Assembly (NCBI GenBank): GCA_947304365.1
Contig: CAMZAY010000042.1
Location: forward strand, 1 to 8,148
DNA length: 8,148 nucleotides
Source of the DNA: an uncultured Clostridia bacterium
Lineage (GTDB): Bacteria; Bacillota; Clostridia; Christensenellales; CAG-138
Direction of reading: 5' to 3'
Under the pieces are notes generated by a model. The model worked only from the letters and a program-made list of their open reading frames with translations, ran no database searches and was not told the origin of the DNA. Positions 1 through 6,475 of the stretch are shown here, piece by piece (within the stretch, counting starts at the first letter, position 1; each line of letters opens with the position of its first letter). Both the position numbers and the translations under genes were made by a program.

Positions 1-1193
1 AGCTCAGGCGCGAAAACCTTTCCGTAATGGATAAGTGGATACTCTCCAAGCTCAACACCCTCATAAAGAAGCAGGACGAATACCTGTCCACCCTCCATAT
101 AACCGAGGCGGGCAGGGAGCTCAACGCGTTCGTCGACGATCTTTCCAACTGGTACGTGCGCCGCGGGCGCGAGCGCTATTGGGGCAAGGAGATGACCGCC
201 GACAAGGAGGCGGCTTACATGACGCTCTACACCGTGCTTGAAACGATGTCGAGGCTGACCGCGCCGTTCACCCCGTTCATGGCGGAGCAGATGTATCAGA
301 ACATCGTCCGCACCTGCGATAAGAACGCCCCCGAAAGCGTGCACCTTTGCGATTATCCCGTCTGCGACGAGAGCTTTATCGACGAGGAGCTTGAGAAGGA
401 CATGGAGGCGGTCTACCGCATAGTCGTTCTCGGCCGCGCGGCAAGGGCACAGTCGAATATCAAGAACCGCCAGCCCCTCTCCTGCCTCTACGTGCAGGGC
501 ACGGAAAAGCTGCCCGACATGTACTCCGAGATAATCGAGGGCGAGCTCAACGTAAAGGCGGTCGAGTTCGTACAGGACGCCTCGAAGTTCATCACCTACC
601 GCGTAAAGCCGCAGCTCAAGCTCCTGGGGCCGCGTTACGGCAAGCTGCTGCCCAAGATCAACAACTACCTCCAGAATACCGAGGGCGTCGGCAACGCCTG
701 CGTTGCGGCGCACGCCGCGGGCAAGGCGTTCGAGTTCGAGCTCGAGGGGCAGACGATAAGCCTGAATCCCGACGACGTGCTCGTCGATACCGTAAAGAAG
801 GAGGGCTTCTCCTCCGTTTCGGAGAAGGAGCTGACCGTGGTGCTCGATACGACCCTCACCGATGCGCTCATCGAGGAGGGCTACGTCAGGGAGCTCGTCT
901 CCAAGGTGCAGACGATGCGAAAGGAAGCCGGTTATAACGTGACCGATCACATCAGGCTGTGGTTCATCGCCGACAAGCAGCTCAGCGCAGTCATCTCCAA
1001 AAACATGGATTCGATAATGGCGGATACGCTTGCGGTCGGCATCACCTGCAGCGGCATAGACAATAACGACGACGTTCCCGAAACCATCGAGCACGGCAAG
1101 CCCGGCTGGTACGGCTTTGCCGGAGAAAACGTTTACGTAAAGGGTTGTGATATCAACGACAAGAACGTTGGCATCGCGATCGAAAAGCAATAA
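1..1193 (+). CDS. ileS: Isoleucyl-tRNA synthetase, type 2 (IleRS2), C-terminal part; 5' end outside window
   Basis: Charges tRNA-Ile with isoleucine in the cytoplasm. The reading frame is open from base 3 (first residues LRRENLSV before the Met at 27), so the Met is internal and the catalytic Rossmann/HIGH/KMSKS and editing parts lie upstream of the window. What remains is the helical anticodon-binding domain: MDKWILSKLN at the start, NWYVRRGRERYWG (nt 147-185), LTAPFTPFMAEQMY and the NIKNRQPL segment (nt 456-479). A C-terminal extension follows with LGPRYGKLLPKI (nt 624-659) and a late RELVSKVQTMRKEAGYNV segment. That extension is typical of the eukaryote-like type-2 IleRS (DUF5915 region). 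The Cys4 zinc finger that ends type-1 bacterial IleRS is absent. The end at TAA 1191-1193 looks natural. The family call is secure; the type-2 call rests on motif memory. Confidence 0.95.
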   Translation, partial: LRRENLSVMDKWILSKLNTLIKKQDEYLSTLHITEAGRELNAFVDDLSNWYVRRGRERYWGKEMTADKEAAYMTLYTVLETMSRLTAPFTPFMAEQMYQNIVRTCDKNAPESVHLCDYPVCDESFIDEELEKDMEAVYRIVVLGRAARAQSNIKNRQPLSCLYVQGTEKLPDMYSEIIEGELNVKAVEFVQDASKFITYRVKPQLKLLGPRYGKLLPKINNYLQNTEGVGNACVAAHAAGKAFEFELEGQTISLNPDDVLVDTVKKEGFSSVSEKELTVVLDTTLTDALIEEGYVRELVSKVQTMRKEAGYNVTDHIRLWFIADKQLSAVISKNMDSIMADTLAVGITCSGIDNNDDVPETIEHGKPGWYGFAGENVYVKGCDINDKNVGIAIEKQ

Positions 1194-1200
1194 GTTTTAA

Positions 1201-1219
1201 GGGGGCTTTCAAAGCCCCC
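1201..1219 (+). terminator. Hairpin after ileS, probable weak intrinsic terminator
   Basis: A perfect inverted repeat, GGGGGCTT-TCA-AAGCCCCC, lies 8 nt after the ileS stop codon. It is very GC rich, but only a short broken T-run follows (GATCTTTAACG), so termination may be partial. The next gene starts 12 nt after the stem, and no promoter fits in between, so some read-through into the lipoprotein gene is plausible. Confidence 0.55.
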
Positions 1220-1231
1220 GATCTTTAACGT

Positions 1232-2221
1232 ATGAAAAGAACAGCCGTGATCCTCCTCGTCCTCATCGCGCTTGCCGCATTCGGCGGGTGCGTTTCGGGC
1301 AGCGAGATAAAAAACTATAACGCCGGCGTCGCCGCGTACGAGGCGCACGATTTTATGACCGCGAAGGCGTATTTCACCGCGGCGAACGGCTATGGCAACT
1401 CGCCCTCATACCTTTCCGCGATCGCGGAGTACGAGCGGCTTTATCTCGATGCGCTCGCAAAGTTCGACGCGCGTGATTACAACGGCGCAAGGGCGGGCTT
1501 TTCCGCCATATCGGAATTCGGCAATTCCGCCGAGTACGCCGCCTTTATCGATTCGCTCGCCGCGCGTTATAACGAGGGGATGACCGCCTTCAAGGCGGAG
1601 GATTACCCCCTTGCATACGAAAGGTTTATTCAGTCCATGGGCTTTAAGGACGCGGACGAATACGCCGAGCGCATTAAGAAGCTGGAGATCAACTACCTGA
1701 CCGCGATGGAGTATTACGATAACGGCGACCTTCTTGCCGCGCTCGAGGCGTTCGAGAGGATCGGCGTGAATTACCGCGATACGAACGCGAAGATAGCGGA
1801 GCTTACCGCGCTGATCGGAGAGAACGGCGTAATAATGAAGCAGCTTCTCTCACGCTTTACCGAAAGCTGCGACGGGACGAACGAAGCCCTGACCGTCACC
1901 GTTTCGGAGATGACCAAGGCGGGCTTCGTCGCAAGGGCGTCGAACGGGCTGCTGATCACCGGCGGCACGGACGAGGACGGTTATATCCGCCAGCTCTCCT
2001 TCCGTCAGGACAGGGATCTGCTCAAGATGCTCGGCGAGGAGGGCTCGATAAGGCTCTTCGCGCACTGCATACACGCGCTTGCCGACGACGGCGAAACGTT
2101 CGACGATATCCTTAACGATATCGACCTCTATTTCGAGGGCTCGCGCACGATAGGCGGGTTCCGCATAATGCTCGACGAGGACGGCTTCGGCGGCGAAACG
2201 CTGACCGCGGCGAAAAAATAA
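1232..2221 (+). CDS. Predicted lipoprotein with four TPR-like repeats and an unrecognised C-terminal domain
   Basis: A 329-residue protein, probably anchored to the outer face of the membrane. It starts MKRT, followed by a hydrophobic stretch (residues 5-17) and FGGC with Cys20 as the likely lipidation site; Phe at -3 is an imperfect lipobox. Residues 29-195 contain four units of about 42 residues starting at Tyr29, Tyr71, Tyr113 and Tyr155. Each follows the pattern Y-x-x-[AG]-x(3)-[FY], then Asp plus an aromatic or Leu, then A-x-x-x-F. This resembles TPR/Sel1-like helical hairpins lengthened by a G-N-S or K-D-A loop. Residues 196-329 form a separate acidic domain that I do not recognise. There is no clear Shine-Dalgarno site before ATG 1232, and the ileS terminator hairpin sits directly upstream. 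A scaffold or binding role is inferred from the repeats only; the specific function is unknown. Confidence 0.85.
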   Translation: MKRTAVILLVLIALAAFGGCVSGSEIKNYNAGVAAYEAHDFMTAKAYFTAANGYGNSPSYLSAIAEYERLYLDALAKFDARDYNGARAGFSAISEFGNSAEYAAFIDSLAARYNEGMTAFKAEDYPLAYERFIQSMGFKDADEYAERIKKLEINYLTAMEYYDNGDLLAALEAFERIGVNYRDTNAKIAELTALIGENGVIMKQLLSRFTESCDGTNEALTVTVSEMTKAGFVARASNGLLITGGTDEDGYIRQLSFRQDRDLLKMLGEEGSIRLFAHCIHALADDGETFDDILNDIDLYFEGSRTIGGFRIMLDEDGFGGETLTAAKK

Positions 2222-2244
2222 GCCGGGAACGGATAAAGGAATAA

Positions 2245-2280
2245 AAAAGCAGGTATTGGGCCGAACCAATACCTGCTTTT
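2245..2280. terminator. Strong bidirectional intrinsic terminator between convergent genes
   Basis: A perfect 15-bp stem: AAAAGCAGGTATTGG (2245-2259) pairs with CCAATACCTGCTTTT (2266-2280) around the loop GCCGAA. On the plus strand the stem runs into TTTTGTTTT. On the minus strand it runs into TTTTTTATT. It therefore serves both the lipoprotein gene ending at 2221 and the minus-strand block ending at 2292. Confidence 0.93.
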
Positions 2281-2291
2281 GTTTTATCCGA

Positions 2292-3671
2292 TCACAGCTC
2301 GTTCAAACGGAACGGCGCGTCGATCCTTATTACGGAGCCGTTGAGCCGTTCAAGATATGAGCCCTTCGGGAATTCAAAGCCTATCTTTACCGCCGCCAGA
2401 CAGAGCGGCGCGTTTTTTCTGTACTTTTTATACGCGCTGTCACGGTTGAAATCACGGTCGCCGTATTTGTCGTCGCCGAGTATGGGGCAGCCGATATGCG
2501 CGAAGCTCGCCCTTATCTGATGCGTGCGGCCCGTAACAAGCTCCGCCTCGACGATCGAAACGCCGTTATCCGTTTGGCAAATATGGTACTTCGTTTCCAT
2601 TTCTGCGGCGCCGTTCACGGGGGAATCGAACAGCCTGACCGATCCCCGCGCGGGATCCTTGACGGCATAGAATTTAAGCGTGCCGAAGCGTTTCCCCTTC
2701 TCCGTTTCGGGAACGCCCCTGACTATCGCCCGGTAGGATTTCTTTATCGTGCGGAGGCGCATGGCTTCGTCGAGCGCGTCCTTCGCCTTTCTGTTCCTTG
2801 CGAATATGACGAGCCCCGAGGTCTTCGCATCAAGCCTGTGCACGGGATATGCCTCTATCCCCGAGGACGCTATGCGGGATTCGAGGGTATCCTCTCCCCC
2901 GTCGGCGTTCGCAACGGTAACGCCTGCGGGCTTGTTGACAACCAACACGTCCTCATCGGAATACACACAGCTGACGCCCGACGTCAAAAGGCGCATCTCG
3001 TCCCCAAAGCTCCGCCACGCGCCGCCCTCGGGAAGCGCGGTGAAGGTCATCCTTTCATGCGTGGTGGGGTGCTCGAACGACAGGGAATACGCGAACAGCG
3101 CTATCTGCTGACCGGGACGCGCATCGGGATTGTACTTCTGATCGCCCCAGATCGGATTGCCGCCGTGCGAAAGCTGCACGCGGATCTGATGATGCCGCCC
3201 GGTGTGGAGCTTAACGTCGACGAGCGAGAGCCCGCCTTTGACCGAAACGGTGCGGCATTCGAGCACGGCTTTCTTGGCGCCCTCGGTCCCCTCCGGCACG
3301 ACGAACGACTTGCGCTCCGCCTCGTCCTTTTTGAGCCAGTTCGTGCAGTAAATATCCACATGGGGAAGCGGCTCCCCCTCGACTATCGCGGCGTAGCGCT
3401 TTTGGGCGCCGGCGTTGTATTTATCCGCAAACTGCGGCATTAGGCGGGACGCCGCCTTGCTCGTCCTGGCAAAAACCATTACGCCGCCGACGGGTCTGTC
3501 CAGCCTGTGGACGAGCCCCAAATAGACCTCGCCCGGCTTATCGTATTTCTCCTTGACGTATGCCTTAAGCGAAGTCAGTAAGTCGATATCGCCCGTCTCA
3601 TCCCTCTGGACGGGCATGTTGACGGGCTTGACGACGACGAGTATGTGATTGTCTTCGTAAAGGATGTGCAT
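2292..3671 (-). CDS. Double-domain RluA-family pseudouridine synthase (tandem fusion)
   Basis: A 459-residue protein expected to convert uridine to pseudouridine in RNA. It contains two complete RluA-type catalytic domains, whereas usual family members have one in about 220-320 residues. Domain 1 (residues 1 to about 222) opens with ILYEDNHILVVVKP, has the catalytic motif HRLDRPVGG (Asp58), then HTGRHHQIR (156-164) and a GDQKY segment. Domain 2 (about 232-459) repeats the order: CVYSDEDVLVVNKPAG, HRLDAKTSG (Asp281), VTGRTHQIR (379-387), GDDKYGD. Both catalytic Asp residues and both Arg-rich RNA/uracil-pocket motifs are intact, so both halves look active. No S4 RNA-binding domain is present. 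It is the last gene of the minus-strand block; its ATG lies 9 nt after the methyltransferase stop, with GGAG about 15 nt upstream. The RNA targets (rRNA or tRNA) cannot be read from the sequence. Confidence 0.93.
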   Translation of the reverse strand: MHILYEDNHILVVVKPVNMPVQRDETGDIDLLTSLKAYVKEKYDKPGEVYLGLVHRLDRPVGGVMVFARTSKAASRLMPQFADKYNAGAQKRYAAIVEGEPLPHVDIYCTNWLKKDEAERKSFVVPEGTEGAKKAVLECRTVSVKGGLSLVDVKLHTGRHHQIRVQLSHGGNPIWGDQKYNPDARPGQQIALFAYSLSFEHPTTHERMTFTALPEGGAWRSFGDEMRLLTSGVSCVYSDEDVLVVNKPAGVTVANADGGEDTLESRIASSGIEAYPVHRLDAKTSGLVIFARNRKAKDALDEAMRLRTIKKSYRAIVRGVPETEKGKRFGTLKFYAVKDPARGSVRLFDSPVNGAAEMETKYHICQTDNGVSIVEAELVTGRTHQIRASFAHIGCPILGDDKYGDRDFNRDSAYKKYRKNAPLCLAAVKIGFEFPKGSYLERLNGSVIRIDAPFRLNEL

Positions 3672-3680
3672 GGGAACAGT

Positions 3681-4580
3681 TTATTTCTCCGGGATGGGAC
3701 GCCCGCCCTCAAGACCGCCGCAGACCCATCTGCCCGTCGCGCCGCAGGGCAGAACGAGCTTATCCCGCGTGATGGGAAGCCCGACCTCCTGCGAGTCGAC
3801 GCTGCCGCCGCGGTCCTTCAATGCGACGGTGAGCACGTCTTTAAGCACCGTGGGAGCCAGGCCCGTGGTGTAGGAATTGATAAGGAAGAACGCGGCGTTT
3901 TCGGAGAGGAGCTTTACCGCCGCCTCCACAAGGGGATAGAGCCCCGTTTCGATGCGCCACATCTCGCCGTCGGGACCGCGCCCGTAGCTCGGCGGATCCA
4001 TGAGTATGCCCTCATAGAAATGGCCGCGGCGCGCCTCCCTGAGGACGAATTTCATACAGTCGTCCACTATGAAGCGGACGGGCTTATCCTGAAGCGAGCA
4101 CTCGGCAAGGTTCTGCTTCGCCCATTGGACGATGCTCTTCGCCGCGTCGACATGCACGACCTCCGCCCCTTCCGCCGCGAGCGCGCAGGTAGCGCCGCCG
4201 GTGTACGCGAACAGGTTGAGCACGCGGAAGGGCTCCCCGGGATGCTCCGCCTTGAAGCGGCGCACGGCCGAGCGCATGAAATCCCAATTGACCGCCTGCT
4301 CCGGAAAGAGGCCGGTATGCTTGAAGCCCGTGGGACGCACTATAAATTTAAGATCGCGGTAACTCACGTTCCACGATTCGGGAAGATCCTTATTGTATTC
4401 CCAATACCCGCCGCCGGTGGAAGAGCGGTTGTATTTCGCGTCCACCCTTCGGGTATCGCGCATGGGCCATACAGCCTGCGGGTCGGGACGGAGCAGCGTG
4501 ACGGAGCCCCATCTCTCGAGCTTGTCTCCGCCGCCGGCGTCGATTATCTCATAATCCTTCCAGCCTGATGCAATGTACAT
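3681..4580 (-). CDS. Class I SAM-dependent methyltransferase, RlmI/RlmK-like (COG1092 type), lacking PUA domain
   Basis: A 299-residue protein that probably methylates RNA, most likely rRNA, in the cytoplasm. Residues 1-90 form a beta-rich N-terminal part containing DAGGGDKLERWGSVTLLRPDPQ, split here as DAGGGDKLERWG and RPDPQAVWP. The Rossmann core follows: motif I VLNLFAYTGG (120-129), an acidic residue at the end of strand 2 (VDAAK, Asp145), IVDDC (171-175), and motif IV DPPSYGRG (195-202). The N-terminal PUA domain of E. coli RlmI is absent. Where RlmI-type m5C enzymes carry a catalytic Cys in the motif VI region, this one reads INSYTTG (234-240). The modified base therefore may not be m5C. 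The start is well supported: TAA of the cvpA-like gene, AAGGTG, AAAC, then ATG. The pseudouridine synthase gene follows 9 nt downstream. Confidence 0.88.
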   Translation of the reverse strand: MYIASGWKDYEIIDAGGGDKLERWGSVTLLRPDPQAVWPMRDTRRVDAKYNRSSTGGGYWEYNKDLPESWNVSYRDLKFIVRPTGFKHTGLFPEQAVNWDFMRSAVRRFKAEHPGEPFRVLNLFAYTGGATCALAAEGAEVVHVDAAKSIVQWAKQNLAECSLQDKPVRFIVDDCMKFVLREARRGHFYEGILMDPPSYGRGPDGEMWRIETGLYPLVEAAVKLLSENAAFFLINSYTTGLAPTVLKDVLTVALKDRGGSVDSQEVGLPITRDKLVLPCGATGRWVCGGLEGGRPIPEK

Positions 4581-4590
4581 GTTTCACCTT

Positions 4591-5295
4591 TTATACGCCC
4601 GGGATAAAGCCCAGGAGGAAGTTGGAATAGTAGAAGAACCTGGCCATCTTGCTTCCCTCCACAAGATCTCTGACAACGTCGAAGGGGAGCACGGTGAGCA
4701 CTATCGGACAGACCATGAAGAACAGGAACACGGCAAGCACGCCCCTTATGAGACCTGCGCCGAGCGCGGCGGGGATCTCCACCTTTTTGAGCACGGGGAG
4801 CGGCTTTGCGTAATTCACCCAGCCGAGCACGAAGGCAAGCACGAGGCGAAGCGCCATGAACAGCACGAGGAACACGAGTATGTTGATAGTGACGAGCACC
4901 ATCGTCTGGTTGAAGTAATCGCCGAGCGTGGATACCCCGGAGGACTCGAAAGCGGCGTCCGTGACGTTGGTGCGGATACGCTCGTCCATGGGGAACGGCA
5001 CTTCGGAACGCTCATAGATCTCCTCAAGCTCGGCATTGGGGATCTCCGTTATGTTCTTTTTGATGTATTCGACGTCGTAAATATTCTCGCTGCCCTCGGT
5101 ATAATAGAGCATCGTATTGAAGAGCTTTTCGTTCTGCTCCACCTGGAACGCCATGAGCGGAGTCATAAGAAAAGCGAACACGACGCATACCGCGTAAAGC
5201 AGTATGTCTATCGCCGTGTAGACGAAGCCCTTGTATAAGCCCGCGAGCATGAAGAGGGCGAGTATTGCCAATACGGCAAGATCGAGTATGTTCAT
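4591..5295 (-). CDS. CvpA-family membrane protein with large extracytoplasmic insertion
   Basis: A 234-residue integral membrane protein. Predicted membrane segments are about 3-20, 26-46, 132-158 and 175-203. The AGLYKGF motif after segment 1 (18-24) and GAGLIRGVLAVF (179-190) match the glycine/basic signatures of the CvpA (colicin V production) family. Between segments 2 and 3 lies a hydrophilic, acidic stretch of about 80 residues (51-131). Typical CvpA proteins are about 160-180 residues and lack so long a loop here. Its ATG overlaps the TGA of the upstream gene in an ATGA tetranucleotide (5292-5295), and its own Shine-Dalgarno site is poor, so translational coupling is likely. CvpA homologues are linked in the literature to envelope integrity and colicin V export; the exact activity is unknown. 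Family call fairly confident, role open. Confidence 0.8.
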   Translation of the reverse strand: MNILDLAVLAILALFMLAGLYKGFVYTAIDILLYAVCVVFAFLMTPLMAFQVEQNEKLFNTMLYYTEGSENIYDVEYIKKNITEIPNAELEEIYERSEVPFPMDERIRTNVTDAAFESSGVSTLGDYFNQTMVLVTINILVFLVLFMALRLVLAFVLGWVNYAKPLPVLKKVEIPAALGAGLIRGVLAVFLFFMVCPIVLTVLPFDVVRDLVEGSKMARFFYYSNFLLGFIPGV

Positions 5296-6425
5296 TTGCC
5301 TACCGACAGGAGAACGTATTCCCCGCTCCTTTCCATAAGGATATGGTGCTCATCCAGTTTTTCGGAGGAAGCCGTTACGCCCACGGGCAGCGGGGCGGAT
5401 TCGACAAGCTTGCCCTTGTTGGAGATGAGCTTTAAGCCCGAGCCCGTAACTATTACGAGCGAGCCGTTTACAAGATGGCAGCCGACCGTACCCTCCGGAA
5501 CGGATACCGATACGGCGGTCTCCCCTGCGACGTCCTTCTGCGATACGGTGAGTATGCGCAGCGACGGCGCCTGACTGAGATCGGATGCGCTCCTCGGCAT
5601 GAGGAGGAGCACCGGCGAATCGCCCGTGAGTGATCTGTCGATCACGCGGTAGCCGTAAAGCTGCACGCGGTAGACCTCACGATTGGCGGCGGCGGAGTAG
5701 CGTATCAGCGAATCCGTGCCGACTATGAACACGCTGGAGCCGGTGAAGAAAACATCCTCCACGAGCTGATCGGAGACCGTGATAACGCCCGTCGAGCTCA
5801 TACGGTCAAGATCGAAGGTGGTTATGGTGGTCCTCGGCGAGCCGCTGTCCGTATCGAGCTCCATCAGCCAGAGTGTTGAGCCCGAAGCCTCGCTGAAGCC
5901 GAAGTTCACGAGCCTGCCCGCGGCGAACGGGAAGTCGTAGATCTGCTGGCCGTTAAGGCCGTAGACCGTGACGGTCTCATCCCCGTTGGGACGCCTTGTG
6001 CAGGCGGCGGCGTGCGCCTTGCCGCAGCGGAGCGCGATTACCTCCCCCTCCGGCTCGATATCAAAGGGCGCGTCGACTATCTGCACGGCGTTCTTTGAAT
6101 AGACCGCCTTTATCCCGGCCGAGCCGGCTATGCCGGTTGGCGCGGCCGTGAGCGGACGGGTGAAATTGTTATCCTCATCCTTGAAGCTGTAAAAATACAG
6201 CGAGCCGCCGCGCACATACATTATGCCGTCGCCCGTGCCGCGAATAAGCTCCGAAGAGGTGAGCGGAAGCGTCCTTGTAATGAGCTGGGCGCCGCAGCTC
6301 TTCGCAGTCAGCGCAGCGAGCACGGCTGCGCCGGCAAGCGCTATAAGGCTTATGACGACGACCGCTATTCGCAGCGCCGTTTTTTTACTGTCTCTTACGA
6401 CCAGTCTCCGCCTTTTGCGGGGCAT
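5292..6425 (-). CDS. Single-pass membrane protein with beta-rich extracytoplasmic domain (DUF5711-like)
   Basis: A 377-residue protein with a very basic N-terminus (MPRKRRRLVVRDSKK), one transmembrane helix at about 18-40, and a long outward-facing domain; positive-inside topology puts residues 42-377 outside. The outer domain is rich in short beta strands separated by Gly/Asp turns, for example IMYVRGGSLYFYSF (68-81), TVYGLNGQQIYDF (153-165), SVFIVGTDSLIRYS (231-244), VYRVQLYGYRVID (251-263) and GSLVIVTGSGLKLIS (321-335). This spacing suggests a beta-propeller fold, possibly PQQ/WD-like. I recall DUF5711 proteins of Clostridia having this architecture, but I cannot confirm the family here. 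No catalytic motif is visible. The stop overlaps the start of the CvpA-like gene, which suggests the two products work together. Confidence 0.75.
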   Translation of the reverse strand: MPRKRRRLVVRDSKKTALRIAVVVISLIALAGAAVLAALTAKSCGAQLITRTLPLTSSELIRGTGDGIMYVRGGSLYFYSFKDEDNNFTRPLTAAPTGIAGSAGIKAVYSKNAVQIVDAPFDIEPEGEVIALRCGKAHAAACTRRPNGDETVTVYGLNGQQIYDFPFAAGRLVNFGFSEASGSTLWLMELDTDSGSPRTTITTFDLDRMSSTGVITVSDQLVEDVFFTGSSVFIVGTDSLIRYSAAANREVYRVQLYGYRVIDRSLTGDSPVLLLMPRSASDLSQAPSLRILTVSQKDVAGETAVSVSVPEGTVGCHLVNGSLVIVTGSGLKLISNKGKLVESAPLPVGVTASSEKLDEHHILMERSGEYVLLSVGK

Positions 6426-6444
6426 ATTACCACTTTACCTTTCC

Positions 6445-6461
6445 CGGCGGTAAGCCCGCCG
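6445..6461 (-). other. Small GC-rich hairpin in the gap between the lipid kinase and the DUF5711-like gene
   Basis: CGGCGG (6445-6450) and CCGCCG (6456-6461) form a 6-bp stem with loop TAAGC. It lies in the only sizeable gap (50 nt) of the minus-strand block, just upstream of the GGGAAAGG ribosome-binding region of the next gene. No T-run follows on the minus strand, so it is not a standard terminator. It could act in mRNA processing or stability, or be incidental. Confidence 0.35.
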
Positions 6462-6475
6462 AAAACATCACAAAC

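Noticed and set aside
1201..1231. Possible small RNA between ileS and the lipoprotein gene
   Set aside because: Only 38 nt are available and they are explained by the hairpin; no promoter is visible.
1316..1816. Repeats in the lipoprotein gene considered as DNA-level tandem repeats
   Set aside because: The similarity is at protein level; the DNA copies are diverged, so there is no simple repeat array.
1850..2269. Minus-strand open frame (139 codons) opposite the end of the lipoprotein gene
   Set aside because: It crosses the bidirectional terminator at its start, has no ribosome binding site and no recognisable domain.
2496..3443. Long plus-strand open frame (315 codons) opposite the pseudouridine synthase gene
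   Set aside because: It lies antisense to a gene with intact RluA motifs, its translation is Arg/His-rich with no recognisable domain, and it has no ribosome binding site. It is a by-product of GC-rich codon use.
3645..4568. Long plus-strand open frame (307 codons) opposite the methyltransferase gene
   Set aside because: Antisense to a clear SAM methyltransferase; the translation resembles no protein family and has a shadow-type composition.
4573..5238. Plus-strand open frame (221 codons) opposite the CvpA-like gene, rich in His and Glu
   Set aside because: The His/Glu-rich composition is the expected complement of hydrophobic codons in the real membrane protein gene.
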